Assembly: GCA_036403515.1 (NCBI GenBank)
Contig: DASWQV010000016.1
Span: forward strand, 1 to 64,000
Origin: VRUE01 sp036403515
GTDB lineage: Bacteria; Actinomycetota; Thermoleophilia; Solirubrobacterales; 70-9
DNA: 64,000 bases
Reading direction: 5' to 3'
Position numbers and translations under genes: made by a program. Shown piece after piece: positions 43,046 to 52,662 of the stretch (the stretch's first letter is position 1; each line of letters opens with the position of its first letter). Under the pieces are notes generated by a model, which was given only the letters and a program-made list of their open reading frames with translations, made no database searches and was not told the DNA's origin.

Positions 43046-44959
43046 ATCTGCGGCATCGTCGGACAGGCGCGTAGCGACAGCAGCCGGGTGGACGGCGAGC
43101 TGGTGGCGGCGATGTGCGCCGGCCTCGAGCACCGCGGGCCCGATTCGCGCGGCATCCACCTCGACGGCCCGGTCGGCCTGGGGATCCAGCGGCTGCGCGT
43201 GATCGACCTTGCCACAGGGGACCAGCCGGTCTACAACGAGGATCGCTCTGTTGCGGTCGTCCTCAACGGCGAGATCTACAACTACCGCGAGCTGCGCCAG
43301 CGCCTCAGCGCCAAGGGACACCGCTTTGCCAGCGACGGCGACACCGAGGTGATCGCCCACCTCTACGAGGAGGAGGGGCCGGGCTTCGTCAAATCGCTGG
43401 CCGGGATGTTCGGCCTGGCGCTCTGGGACGCGCGGCGGCGGGAGCTCTTCCTCGCCCGCGACCGGATCGGCAAGAAGCCGCTCTTCTACGCCGAGCGGGG
43501 CGGCACGATCTCCTTCGCCTCGGAGCTCTGGGCGCTGCTTGCCGATGAGGAGATCTCGCGCGAGGTGGATCCCGCCGCGCTCGACCGCTTCTTCACCTAC
43601 ACCTACGTGCCGAGCCCGTTCTGCGCCTTCCGGGCGGTTCGAAAGCTGCCGCCCGCCTCGCTGCTGCGCTGGCGCGCCGGCAAGGCCCGGATCGAGCGCT
43701 ACTGGGAGGCCGACTTCACAGCGAAGATCGAGGTCGGCAGCGAGGCCGAGGCCGGCGAGCTGGTCCGCGACGGCGTCCGCGACGCGGTCCGCCGCCGCAT
43801 GGTCGCCGACGTGCCGCTCGGCGCCTTTCTCTCCGGCGGGGTCGACTCGACCGCGGTGGTCGCGGCGATGGCCGAGCTCTCCAGCGAGCCGGTCAAGACC
43901 TTCTCGATCGGTTTCGAGCAAAGCGGCTTCGACGAGTTGCCCTACGCCCGCGACGTCGCCGAGCGCTTCGGTGCCGAGCACCACGAGCTGGTGGTGAGGC
44001 CCGATGCGGTCGAGCTGTTGCCGAAACTGGCCCGCCATTACGGCGAGCCCTTCGCCGACCACTCTGCGATCCCGAGCTTCTATTTGGCCGAGATGACCCG
44101 CCGCGAGGTTACGGTCGCCCTGACCGGCGACGGCGGCGACGAGGTCTTCGGCGGTTACGAGCGCTACGCGCACGGAGCGATCATGCAGCGCCTCGACGGC
44201 GTCCCGGTCGGACTGCGCCGCACGGTCGCCGCGCTGGCCGGCCGGATCCGCCCCAGCGGCGATCTCAACAGCCCCCGCAACCGCCTGCGCCGCGCCGCGG
44301 CCCTGCTGCCGCTGGCGCCGGGGGACCGCTACCTGCGGGCGATGTCGCGCTTCGGCCTCGATCTGCGCGAGAGCGTCTACACGCCGGAGTTCCGCGCCTC
44401 GCTCGAGGGATCTGCCGCGGAGACGATCGCCGAGCCGTGGGCGTCTTCGACCGCGTTGGAGCCGATCGATCGCATGCTCGACGTCGACCAGCAGACCTAC
44501 CTGCCCGGCGACCTGCTGACCAAGGTGGACATCGCAACGATGGCCTACGGGCTGGAGGCGCGCTCGCCACTGCTCGACCAGGAGCTGATCGCCCTCGGCG
44601 CCTCCCTGCCCGCTCGCTTCAAGGTCCGTGGGCGCGAGAAGAAGATCGCCCTGCGGGCGGCCCTGCGCGGGGTTGTGCCCGACCAGCACATCGACCGTGC
44701 CAAGCAGGGCTTCCAGGTGCCGATGGCGGAGTGGTTCCGCACCGACCTGCGCGATCTGGCGCGGGAGACCCTGCTAGGCAGCGCCGCGGAAGGCCGCGGC
44801 TACCTGCGCCAGGACGTCGTCGCCGGCCTGCTGGCGCGCCACCTCGCTCGCGAGGAGGACAACTCCTCGCTGCTATGGAGCATGCTCAGCTTTGAGCTTT
44901 GGCACGAGCAGGTGGTCGAGGGGCGATCGAGCCCACGGAGGGCGCATGCCCTCGCTTGA
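43046..44959 (+). CDS. asnB: Asparagine synthase (glutamine-hydrolysing)-like amidotransferase, apparent ATC start
   Basis: This enzyme joins a class II glutaminase domain to an ATP-dependent synthetase domain. Residues from the proposed start read M-C-G-I-V-G-Q-A, so the N-terminal Cys is the glutaminase nucleophile. That placement needs the ATC at 43046 as initiator, because an in-frame TAG lies two codons before it and the first GTG (43088) would remove the Cys. A GAGGT Shine-Dalgarno lies six bases upstream. Further motifs are HRGPDSRG, LNGEIYNYRELR, LSGGVDSTAVVAAMA and LTGDGGDEVFGGYERYA. In glycan clusters, AsnB-like enzymes often amidate uronic acids, which fits the mannuronate route proposed here. 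About 637 residues. Confidence 0.88.
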   Translation: MCGIVGQARSDSSRVDGELVAAMCAGLEHRGPDSRGIHLDGPVGLGIQRLRVIDLATGDQPVYNEDRSVAVVLNGEIYNYRELRQRLSAKGHRFASDGDTEVIAHLYEEEGPGFVKSLAGMFGLALWDARRRELFLARDRIGKKPLFYAERGGTISFASELWALLADEEISREVDPAALDRFFTYTYVPSPFCAFRAVRKLPPASLLRWRAGKARIERYWEADFTAKIEVGSEAEAGELVRDGVRDAVRRRMVADVPLGAFLSGGVDSTAVVAAMAELSSEPVKTFSIGFEQSGFDELPYARDVAERFGAEHHELVVRPDAVELLPKLARHYGEPFADHSAIPSFYLAEMTRREVTVALTGDGGDEVFGGYERYAHGAIMQRLDGVPVGLRRTVAALAGRIRPSGDLNSPRNRLRRAAALLPLAPGDRYLRAMSRFGLDLRESVYTPEFRASLEGSAAETIAEPWASSTALEPIDRMLDVDQQTYLPGDLLTKVDIATMAYGLEARSPLLDQELIALGASLPARFKVRGREKKIALRAALRGVVPDQHIDRAKQGFQVPMAEWFRTDLRDLARETLLGSAAEGRGYLRQDVVAGLLARHLAREEDNSSLLWSMLSFELWHEQVVEGRSSPRRAHALA

Positions 44960-46196
44960 GCGGGGACTCCGCATCCTGATCCTCGTTCCGGGGAAGCTCG
45001 GCGAGCGGCTCAGCGGTCCTGAGATCCGCGCCGTGCGCTTGGGCCAGGCGCTCTCGGCGGAGCACCGGGTCACCCTGATGGCGCCGGGCGGGGACAGGCG
45101 GCAGCACGAAGGCCTTGCGGTCGTGCCCTTTTCGCGGCGGCGATTGCTGCGCGAGGCGCGCCGCCACGACGCCCTGATGGCCTCGACCGTGCCGCCCTTC
45201 GCGCTGGCGCTAAAGCGCAGCCTGCGTATCATCGCGATCTCCGACCAGTACGACCCGGTCGAGCTCGAGCTTGGCACCCTCGGCAAGGGAGCTGATCGGG
45301 CCCGCCTGACCGCTCGGGCCGCGCGCCAGCTGCAACTGCGCAGCGCCGACCTCGTTCTGTGTGCCGGCCGCCGCCAGCGCCAGCTGCTCGAGGCTGAGAT
45401 CGAGACCTTCGAGAGCGCCGCGCGGCCGCCGCTGTGCAACGTGCCCTTCGGCATTGACGGTGAGCTGCCGTCCGGCGAGGGCCATCCCCTGCGCGATCAC
45501 TTCCCCCAGATCGAACCGGACGACGAGGTCGTGCTCTGGTGGGGCAGCCTCTGGCGCTGGCTCGACGCCGAGACGGCGATCCGCGCCGTTGCCCTCCTCG
45601 CCGCCTCCCGTCCGGAGATCAAGTTGGTCTTCACCGCCGGCCGGGCACCCAACGGCGACGCCGAGCGCCACTCCGTGCTCGCCGAGGCGAAGGGCCTGGC
45701 CGCCGAGCTCGGGGTTCTGGACGGCTCGGTCCTCTTCCTCGAGGAGTGGGTGCCGTTTGCGCGGCGCGGTGACTACCTCAGGGACGCCGACGTCGGCCTG
45801 ACCCTCCACCGCGACGCGGAGGAGGCCTCGCTGGCAGCCCGCGCCCGGTACATGGACTATCTCTCGGGCGGATTGCCCTGCGTGCTCGGCCGCGGCGACG
45901 AGACCGCCGAGCGCTTCGAGGAAGCCGGCTTCGCGACGCTGGTCGAGGCTGGCTCGACCGCGGCGACCGCCGCCGCGATCGTTGCGCTGCTGGATCATCC
46001 AGCGCGGGAGAGGGCCGCGGCGGCCGGCCGCCAGCTGGTCGATGAGTTCCGCTGGCAGCGGCTGGCGGCGCCGCTGCTGGTCGCGCTGCGTGAGATCGAG
46101 CCGCAGCCGAGCGCCTCGGCCGGGTCGCGCCAGCTCAGCCGCACGACCTCGTACTACGCCCGGCGCCTGGTCGACCGGGTATTGCCTTCGCACTGA
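44946..46196 (+). CDS. Glycosyltransferase family 4-like (GT-B)
   Basis: This 416-residue protein has a GT-B appearance: an N-terminal half with LRILILVPGKLGERLSGPEIRA, and a C-terminal half with LWWGSLWRWLDAETAIRAVALLA, FLEEWVPFARRGDYLRDADVGLTLH and MDYLSGGLPCVLG. The start ATG at 44946 follows GGAGGG and overlaps the AsnB gene end by 14 bp; an upstream GTG frame starts in the AsnB coding region and lacks a good site. Its stop lies inside a hairpin shared with the convergent beta-helix gene. Confidence 0.82.
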   Translation: MPSLERGLRILILVPGKLGERLSGPEIRAVRLGQALSAEHRVTLMAPGGDRRQHEGLAVVPFSRRRLLREARRHDALMASTVPPFALALKRSLRIIAISDQYDPVELELGTLGKGADRARLTARAARQLQLRSADLVLCAGRRQRQLLEAEIETFESAARPPLCNVPFGIDGELPSGEGHPLRDHFPQIEPDDEVVLWWGSLWRWLDAETAIRAVALLAASRPEIKLVFTAGRAPNGDAERHSVLAEAKGLAAELGVLDGSVLFLEEWVPFARRGDYLRDADVGLTLHRDAEEASLAARARYMDYLSGGLPCVLGRGDETAERFEEAGFATLVEAGSTAATAAAIVALLDHPARERAAAAGRQLVDEFRWQRLAAPLLVALREIEPQPSASAGSRQLSRTTSYYARRLVDRVLPSH

Positions 46197-46213
46197 GCCG
46201 AGAAGCGGCTCAG
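46193..46213. terminator. Convergent hairpin carrying both stop codons
   Basis: CTGAGCCG at 46193-46200 pairs with CGGCTCAG at 46206-46213 around the loop AGAAG. The TGA of the plus-strand glycosyltransferase is in the left arm, and the TGA of the minus-strand beta-helix gene is in the right arm. The arms are identical to those of the hairpin at 53596-53614. Confidence 0.55.
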
Positions 46214-47385
46214 CGAGCCACATAGCCGGCGGCGAACGGCAGGCCCAGCGGGGCGTAGGTGGTTGCGCTCGACCAGCGTGGCGACCAGCGGCGCAGCGAG
46301 TGCGCCCCCGCGGCAGAGGAATCGCTGGAGACGTTGTAGTCGTAGGTTCCCCAGCCGGCGGCGCGGCCCTCGGTCGAGACGTCGCCGCCGTCCCGAGTGT
46401 CGGCGAAGACGTTGTTCACGATCCGGTAGCCGCTCCCCGGTGGACTGCCCGCCTGATCCCGAAAGAGGCACCCCCAGCGACTTCCCACGATCGTGTTGTG
46501 ACTGAAGCGGAGGCCGTCGGACTGGTAGATCTGGCAGGTGTAGCCGCGGCTGTCATGGTCGAAGAGGTTGTTCTCGACGACGACCTTGCGGAAAGCGCCT
46601 TCCTGGAAGAGCAGGCTCTCCTGGGTGCCGGTGTGCCGGGCGACGTTGTTGGTGAAGGCAATGTCCCTGCCGCCGCCGAAGATCTGCCAGAGGTCCTGGT
46701 GGTCTTCGTGGTTGCCAAGGAGGCTGGGGCCCAAAAAGGTGTTGTGGTCGACGACCCAGTGCACGGGTGTTGCCGACTGCAGGTAGTCGGATGCCGTGCT
46801 CTGAATCGTGTTGTCGCGAATCAGCACGTGGCGGACGTCGCCGACTCCCTCGATCCCGTAGCCGTATCCCGTTTCCTGCTCGCCGCTGTAGTCGATGTCA
46901 TGGATGTTGTTGCCCTCGATCAGCACCCTGTCGATCTGCTTGCCGATCCGGTAGTCACCGAACATGTAGATGCCGCTGGGGCCAGTGATGTCGTTGTCGA
47001 TGAACTGGATGTCGGCGGCGGACGGGGAGATGCTGACCCCGCCCGTGAGGTCGAGGGCGACGAAGCGCAGCCCCGCCGGGTCGATCAGGTCGATTCCCTT
47101 AAGGGTGGCCCGCGCGCCGGGGGTCGAACGAACCGTTACCGGGTGGGCATTTTTCACCCCGGTCGCTTCGATCGCGTCGTAGGCGCCGCTTCGCAAGCAG
47201 AGCGTCGTGCCGCCCGCAGCGACCGAGATCGCGCGAGAGAGGTTCGCTCCACTGCCGAGCGTCTTGGTGCAGCGGATGCGCGAGCCCGGTTTGGCGTTGG
47301 CAGGGGAAAAATTCGGTAGCGAGGGCGAGATCTGCAATCCAGCTGCCGCCAGGAGCAGGATCACGGGAAGCCACCAGACGCGCAC
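46210..47385 (-). CDS. Secreted right-handed beta-helix protein, short paralogue
   Basis: This 391-residue exported protein has an N-terminal hydrophobic signal (VWWLPVILLLAAAGL) and then a parallel beta-helix with asparagine ladders (FIDNDITGPSG, VLIEGNNIHDIDYSG, HNTFLGPSLLGNHEDHQDLW, NNLFDHDSRGYTCQIYQS). The C-terminal half is nearly the same as in the two larger paralogues upstream in transcription (47427 and 49449), including the ending LGLPFAAGY. It lacks their Ig-like repeats. The fold fits carbohydrate lyases or epimerases, and a histidine/aspartate-rich loop (NHEDHQD) could be catalytic. The function is unproved. Confidence 0.8.
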   Translation of the reverse strand: MRVWWLPVILLLAAAGLQISPSLPNFSPANAKPGSRIRCTKTLGSGANLSRAISVAAGGTTLCLRSGAYDAIEATGVKNAHPVTVRSTPGARATLKGIDLIDPAGLRFVALDLTGGVSISPSAADIQFIDNDITGPSGIYMFGDYRIGKQIDRVLIEGNNIHDIDYSGEQETGYGYGIEGVGDVRHVLIRDNTIQSTASDYLQSATPVHWVVDHNTFLGPSLLGNHEDHQDLWQIFGGGRDIAFTNNVARHTGTQESLLFQEGAFRKVVVENNLFDHDSRGYTCQIYQSDGLRFSHNTIVGSRWGCLFRDQAGSPPGSGYRIVNNVFADTRDGGDVSTEGRAAGWGTYDYNVSSDSSAAGAHSLRRWSPRWSSATTYAPLGLPFAAGYVAR

Positions 47386-47426
47386 GGCGCCATTGTGGCA
47401 CGGGTGAGCGGCGCGGCTGTGGCCGC

Positions 47427-49397
47427 CTAAGGGCGAAATCCAGCTGCAAACGGCAGCCCAAGCGGGCTGTAGTTAGTTGTGTCCGACCAGGAAGGAGACC
47501 AATTTCGTACTGAGTGCAGACCTTCGGCTGAACCGTCGGTGGAAACGTTGTAGTCGTAGGTGCCCCAATCTCCGGCGCGGCCCTCTTCGGAAACGTCGAC
47601 GCTGGCCTCGGTTTCGGCAAAGACGTTGTGGTCCACTTCATAGCCGCTGCCCGGGGGACTGCTCGCGAGGTCGCGGAAGAGACACCCCCAGTGGCTGCCG
47701 ATGATCGTGTTGTCGCGGAAGGTCAGGCCATTGGATTGGTAGATCTGGCAGGTGTAGCCGCGGGAGTCGTGATCGAAGAGGTTGTTCTCGATGTCGACGT
47801 TCCTGAAAGCGCCCTCCTGGAAGAGCAGGCTCTCCTGCGTTTCTGTGTTTCGAGCGACGTTGTTGGTGAAGGCGATGTCTTCGCCGCCGCCGAAGATCTG
47901 CCAGAGGTCCTGGTGGTCTTCGTGGTCGCCGAGCAGGCTGGGCCCGAGAAAGGTGTTGTGGTCGACGACCCAGTCCACAGGGCTCGCCGCCTGGATGTAG
48001 TCGGAAGCAGGGCTCTTGATCGTGTTATTGGTGAGAATGAAGCGCGAGACGCCGTTGGACCCAGTGATCCCGTATCCGTTCGCCGTTCCCTGGTCACCGG
48101 TGTAATCGAGGTCGTGCAGATAGTTGCCGTCGATCCGAACGTCGGTTACTTCGGTGTGGTTGCTCTGCTGCTGGCCATTGGCGTGGATGCCGAAGGGCCC
48201 GACGAATTCGTTGTCAATGAACTCGAGCCTGCTGGCGGGTCCCAGCACCTCTATCCCTCCCGTGAACTTCAGGTCCTGGAAGCGCAGGTTGGTCGCCTGG
48301 TTCAGCAGCGAGTAGCCGAGGCTGGGGGCGGCGCCGGCGGCCGGCCTGATCGTCACCGTGCTCGCCTTGCTGGCGTCGGTGACGTTGACGTTGTAAATGC
48401 CCGTGCTGAGGCAGATCACGGCTCCGCCAGCGGCATCCGAGACCGCGTCGGAGGCGCTTGCCCCCGGCGGCAGGGTCGTCGTGCACTCAACCGGCGCTTC
48501 CGGTTCCGTCACCGTCCACATGCGCGTAGCCGGGGAAGCATCGGTGTTACCGGCGGCGTCTGTTGCGATGACCGAAAAAACATGCGGGCCGAGGCTCAGC
48601 GAGCTGTATGACGTCGGCGAACCGCAACTGCTCGAAGCGGCCGAGTCGAGCGAGCACTGAAAGGTCGAGCCACTCTCGCTGGAGCTGAAGCCAAAGCTGG
48701 CGTCGGTTGAGGTTGTACTGCTCGGCGGCGAGGAGCTGATCGAGGTATTTGGCGGCGTCGTGTCAGGGGTCGCTTCCACCGTCCACATGCGCGTAGCCGG
48801 GGAAGCGTCGGTGTTACCGGCGGCGTCTGTGCCCCGGACCGAGAAGCTGTGCGGGCCGAGGCCAAGTGAGCCGTAGGCCTTGGGCGAGGAACAGGAGCTC
48901 CAGGCCGCGCTATCGAGCGCGCATTGGAAGGTTGATCCTGCCTCGTTCGACGAAAAGCCAAAGCTGGCTTTGGTGGAGCCGGAGATTCCGGATGGCCCCG
49001 AATCGATCGCGGTATTCGGCGGCGTCGTGTCGGCTGGGGATTGTGGTTGCGTCGCCGGGGGCGCGGCTGGGACCGGTGATTGCAGCGATCTCGCGGCCGG
49101 GGGAGTGGGCGGTCCAATCGGGGTGCTGGCAGGATCGCGGGGATCCGAATCGGCGATTGACTCGGCGCCATCGCCAAAACCGTCGCCGTCGCTATCGAAG
49201 CCGCGCGGGTTCGTCTTCGTGCGGTGCATCTCGGTCCAGTTGGTCAGCCCGTCCTTGTCGCTGTCGGCGCCGGGCAGAAGCCTGGGACGCTCGACCACAC
49301 GGGCGGCTCTAACACCAAACTTGCTCTGCGACGACGCCGTGGTCGGAAGGGTCATCGCCGCGCAGAGAACGAGCAGCAGAGGCAGCGAGGCGCGCAC
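47427..49397 (-). CDS. Secreted beta-helix protein with two Ig-like repeats
   Basis: This 656-residue protein has a signal peptide (LLLVLCAAMTLPTTASS), a calcium-binding thrombospondin-type-3-like segment (DSDKDGLTNWTE and DSDGDGFGDGAE), two Ig-like repeats, each with a FQCSLDS or FQCALDS core and GPHSFSV or GPHVFSV, and a C-terminal beta-helix shared with its two neighbours. The conserved pair of Cys in each repeat suggests a disulfide. It belongs to a minus-strand set of three: 51722-49449, this gene, and 47385-46210, with only 41-51 bp between them. Confidence 0.82.
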   Translation of the reverse strand: MRASLPLLLVLCAAMTLPTTASSQSKFGVRAARVVERPRLLPGADSDKDGLTNWTEMHRTKTNPRGFDSDGDGFGDGAESIADSDPRDPASTPIGPPTPPAARSLQSPVPAAPPATQPQSPADTTPPNTAIDSGPSGISGSTKASFGFSSNEAGSTFQCALDSAAWSSCSSPKAYGSLGLGPHSFSVRGTDAAGNTDASPATRMWTVEATPDTTPPNTSISSSPPSSTTSTDASFGFSSSESGSTFQCSLDSAASSSCGSPTSYSSLSLGPHVFSVIATDAAGNTDASPATRMWTVTEPEAPVECTTTLPPGASASDAVSDAAGGAVICLSTGIYNVNVTDASKASTVTIRPAAGAAPSLGYSLLNQATNLRFQDLKFTGGIEVLGPASRLEFIDNEFVGPFGIHANGQQQSNHTEVTDVRIDGNYLHDLDYTGDQGTANGYGITGSNGVSRFILTNNTIKSPASDYIQAASPVDWVVDHNTFLGPSLLGDHEDHQDLWQIFGGGEDIAFTNNVARNTETQESLLFQEGAFRNVDIENNLFDHDSRGYTCQIYQSNGLTFRDNTIIGSHWGCLFRDLASSPPGSGYEVDHNVFAETEASVDVSEEGRAGDWGTYDYNVSTDGSAEGLHSVRNWSPSWSDTTNYSPLGLPFAAGFRP

Positions 49398-49448
49398 GTG
49401 GCGATTGTTGCAGGTGGCCGCGGGGCGGGGGCGGGCCTCAGGCGCGTC

Positions 49449-51722
49449 TCAGGGGCGATACCCGGCGGCAAACGGCAGCCCAAGCGGGGTGTAGCTTGTG
49501 GTGTCCGACCAGGAAGGAGACCAATTTCGTACTGAATGCGATCCGCCCGCCGAGCCATCTTCGGAAACGTTGTAGTCGTAGACGCCCCAGCCGCCGGCAC
49601 GGCCCTCGGTCGAGACGTCAGAGCCTTCGGCCGTATTGGTGAAGATGTTGTGGTCGACCTGGTAGCCGCTTCCGGCCGCGCTCGAGGCGAGATCCCGGAA
49701 GAGGCATCCCCAGTGACTGCCGACGACGGTGTTGTTGCGGAAGATCATCCCGCTCGATTGATAGAGCTGGCAGGTGTACCCGCGGGAATCGTGATCGAAG
49801 AGGTTGTTTTCGATCACGACATTGCTGAAGGCGCCCTCCTGGAAGAGCAGGCTCTCCTGCGTTTCGGTGTTCCGGGCGACGTTGTTGGTGAAGGTAACGT
49901 TTTTGCCGCCGCCGAAGATCTGGACGAGGTCCTGGTGGTCGGCGTGGCTGCCCAGCAGGCTGGGGCCGAGGAACGTGTTGTGATCGATCGTCACCGTGTT
50001 GGGCGAGGCGAACTGAAGGTAGTCCGAGGCGGTGCTCTTGATCGTATTGTTGGTCACCGTGAAGCGGGAGACGCCGTTGGACGCGGTGAGGCCGTATCCG
50101 TTGGCGGTTCCCTGGGTGCCGGTGTAGTCGAGGTTGTGCAGGTAGTTGCCGTCGAACAGGACATCGGTCACTTCGGTGCCGTTGCTCTGTGCTTGGCCGT
50201 TGCCGTGGAAGCCGAACGGGCCGACGAATTCGTTGTTGACGAACTGCAGCTTGCTGGCCGGCCCCAGCGCCTCGATCCCACCGGTGAACTTGAGTTCCTG
50301 GAAGCGCAGGTTCGTTGCCTGGTTGAGCATTGAGTAGTCGAGGCTGGGAGCGGCGCCGGTGGCCGGCTTGATCGTCACCATGCTCGACTTGTTGGCTTTC
50401 GTCACGTTGAGGCTGTAAGGGCCGCTGCTGAGGCAGATGACGGCTCCTCCGGCGGCAGAGGAGACCGCGCTCGAGAGGTTGGCGCCGGCGGGCAGGGTCT
50501 GGCTGCAGCCGGCTCCGGGAGCTTCGCTTTCTACTGTCCAGCTGCGGGAGGCGGGCGTGGGATCGGTGTTGCCAGCCGCGTCGGCGGCCTTGACCAAAAA
50601 GGTGTGCGCGCCGACCGCGAGCGCGCTGTAGCCCTTGGGTGAGGCGCAGGTTTCCCAAACGCTCGAGTCGAGCGAGCATTGAAAGGTCGAGCCACCCTCG
50701 CTGGACGCGAAGGAGAGGCTGGCGCTGGCCGAGGTGGTCGTGCTGGAGGGGCCCGAGCTGATCGTGGTCGCGGGAGGCGTCGTGTCGACCGCTGGCAGTT
50801 CCGCTTCTATGGCCCAGCTGCGGGAGGCGGGTGTCGCGTCGGTGTTGCCGGCCGCATCGGTGGCCTTCACCGAGAAGCTGTGGGGGCCCGCGGCGAGGCC
50901 GCTATAGGACTTCGGCGAAGCGCAGCTCCCCCAGGCGCCCGAGTCAAACGAACATGTATAGGTCGAACCGCTCTCGGTAGAGGTGAAGCCGAAGCTGGCG
51001 CTGGTCGAAGCAACCGTGCCGGAGGGGCCGGAGCTGATCGTCGTTTCAGGTGGCGTCGTGTCGACGGGCGGCGCTTTCACCACTTCCACTGCCCAGCTGC
51101 GGGAGGCGGGTGTCGCGTCGGTGTTGCCGGCCGCATCGGTGGCCTTCACCGAGAAGCTGTGGGGCCCTACCGCCAGTGAGCTGTAGGCCTTTGGAGAGAG
51201 GCAATTGCTCCAGGCGCCAGCGTCGAGCGAGCACTGGAAAGTCGAGCCGCTCTCGGTGGAGGCGAAGGACAGGCTGGCGCTGGTCGCGGTCGTCGCGCTC
51301 TGCGGTCCAAAGGTGATCGTGGTGTCAGGAGCCGTCGTGTCAGCCGGAGGCGGGGGGGTGTCGGCCGGAGGCGGTGTGGGCGCCGGCGGGCCAGTCGGCG
51401 TGCTGGCGGGATTGAGCGGGTCCGTTCCCGCAAGCACCTCGGCGCCATCGCCAAAACCGTCGCCGTCGGTATCGAACTCGTAAGGATTGGTTTGCGTTCT
51501 GCGTTGCTCGGTCCAACTGGTCAGTCCGTCGCGGTCGGGGTCGGAGTAGCGCGCTGTCGTCGTCCTCGCGCGCGTTGTCACCACTTGAGCTGACTTCACG
51601 TCCCTATCCAGCTTGCCTCTGCGGGCGCTGGCTGCGGCCGGCGCCAACACCAGGGCAATCAAGCCGAGGAGCGCGACAAAAAGAGACCAGGACGGGGAAA
51701 TTGTATTGGGGAACTTGCGCAT
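49449..51722 (-). CDS. Secreted beta-helix protein with three Ig-like repeats
   Basis: This 757-residue protein is the longest of the trio. It has a signal peptide (SLFVALLGLIALVLAPAAAS), the DPDRDGLTSWTEQ and DTDGDGFGDGAE calcium-binding motifs, three Ig-like repeats (each with GPHSFSVKATDAAGNTDATP or a close variant) and the shared beta-helix. The start ATG at 51722 was taken because the signal peptide begins there; a frame extending to 51794 carries no extra domain. Gradual gain of repeat units across the three genes (0, 2, 3) suggests tandem duplication followed by repeat change. The gene is divergent from the deacetylase. Confidence 0.82.
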   Translation of the reverse strand: MRKFPNTISPSWSLFVALLGLIALVLAPAAASARRGKLDRDVKSAQVVTTRARTTTARYSDPDRDGLTSWTEQRRTQTNPYEFDTDGDGFGDGAEVLAGTDPLNPASTPTGPPAPTPPPADTPPPPADTTAPDTTITFGPQSATTATSASLSFASTESGSTFQCSLDAGAWSNCLSPKAYSSLAVGPHSFSVKATDAAGNTDATPASRSWAVEVVKAPPVDTTPPETTISSGPSGTVASTSASFGFTSTESGSTYTCSFDSGAWGSCASPKSYSGLAAGPHSFSVKATDAAGNTDATPASRSWAIEAELPAVDTTPPATTISSGPSSTTTSASASLSFASSEGGSTFQCSLDSSVWETCASPKGYSALAVGAHTFLVKAADAAGNTDPTPASRSWTVESEAPGAGCSQTLPAGANLSSAVSSAAGGAVICLSSGPYSLNVTKANKSSMVTIKPATGAAPSLDYSMLNQATNLRFQELKFTGGIEALGPASKLQFVNNEFVGPFGFHGNGQAQSNGTEVTDVLFDGNYLHNLDYTGTQGTANGYGLTASNGVSRFTVTNNTIKSTASDYLQFASPNTVTIDHNTFLGPSLLGSHADHQDLVQIFGGGKNVTFTNNVARNTETQESLLFQEGAFSNVVIENNLFDHDSRGYTCQLYQSSGMIFRNNTVVGSHWGCLFRDLASSAAGSGYQVDHNIFTNTAEGSDVSTEGRAGGWGVYDYNVSEDGSAGGSHSVRNWSPSWSDTTSYTPLGLPFAAGYRP

Positions 51723-51915
51723 TGGACCCGTTATCGGTGAACATGTCCGCCTCTCCATTCCGAGAAGTGACAGGCTGGACGAAGGTCCGAGCATGTCTCT
51801 GGACTACCCGCATCTCTAGGAGTTATGTGGCTCGCTGCTTTCGGGCGTGCACGCCTCTGTCTTTGGGGCGACGAACAGCAGAAGTTCGGCATCAGGCCGA
51901 TCGTTTCTCAGGGAG

Positions 51916-52662
51916 ATGCGCCGACACGTTCATCGTCTCCGCAGGCTGCTGCCGCTTTCTCTGCGCTGCGCGCTTCAGGAGCGTTCGCCAAGCCGTTCGC
52001 GACGTTGGGGCGAAATCCCCGGGATCGAACGCGTTGCGGCTGCCGATCACGCCGTTCTGACTTTCGACGACGGCCCCGATTCATCGCCCCAGGGCACCCC
52101 GGCGATCCTCGACGCTCTCGACTCCGCTGGGGCACGGGCGACCTTTTTCCTGGTCGGCGAGCAGATCGCCGACTCACCTGGTCTTGCGGAGGAGATCTTG
52201 TCCCGCGGCCATGAAATCGGCGTCCATGGACAACGGCATTTTCGACACGACCGCGTCTCGGCCGATGAGTCGGTGAGGGACATCGAGGCGGGGCACGCGG
52301 CGGTCGCCGGGGTTGTCGACACTGCTCCGCGCTTCTATCGCCCGCCCTATGGCAAGCTCGGTGCCGAGGGCCTGTCCGCCTGCCGGCGGCTCGGTCTCGA
52401 AGTCGCTTACTGGTCCACGTGGGGGCTCGATTGGGAGCCCTTGCCGAGCCAGCGCATTTCCCGCCGCGTCACCCGCGACCTCGACGATGGAGCGGTCATC
52501 CTGCTTCACGACTCGGCCCGTTACGCGGCGCGGCCGAGTGCCATGGAGACGGCGGGCGCGATTGCGGCGATTGCCGAACGCGCGTCTCAGCTTGGGCTCG
52601 ACCTGGTCACCCTGGGCGAGGCCTGCCGAGCGGGCTCGACAGCGATGGAGCCGGCGCGATGA
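51916..52662 (+). CDS. Polysaccharide deacetylase (NodB/CE4 family)
   Basis: This 248-residue enzyme removes acetyl groups from N-acetyl sugars. CE4 motifs are present: AVLTFDDGPDSS (metal and base Asp), HEIGVHGQRHF (second and third metal ligands), RFYRPPYGK and a late LLHDSARY. Start at the ATG 51916 is uncertain; an in-frame GTG at 51847 adds 23 residues. It overlaps the next gene by four bases, so it is co-translated with an Alg14-like protein, suggesting deacetylation of the same lipid-linked sugar. There is no strong signal peptide, so the location is unclear. Confidence 0.85.
   Translation: MRRHVHRLRRLLPLSLRCALQERSPSRSRRWGEIPGIERVAAADHAVLTFDDGPDSSPQGTPAILDALDSAGARATFFLVGEQIADSPGLAEEILSRGHEIGVHGQRHFRHDRVSADESVRDIEAGHAAVAGVVDTAPRFYRPPYGKLGAEGLSACRRLGLEVAYWSTWGLDWEPLPSQRISRRVTRDLDDGAVILLHDSARYAARPSAMETAGAIAAIAERASQLGLDLVTLGEACRAGSTAMEPAR

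Noticed and set aside
43088..44959. AsnB start at GTG 43088
   Set aside because: It removes the catalytic Cys and the conserved CGIVG motif, both encoded just upstream in the same frame.
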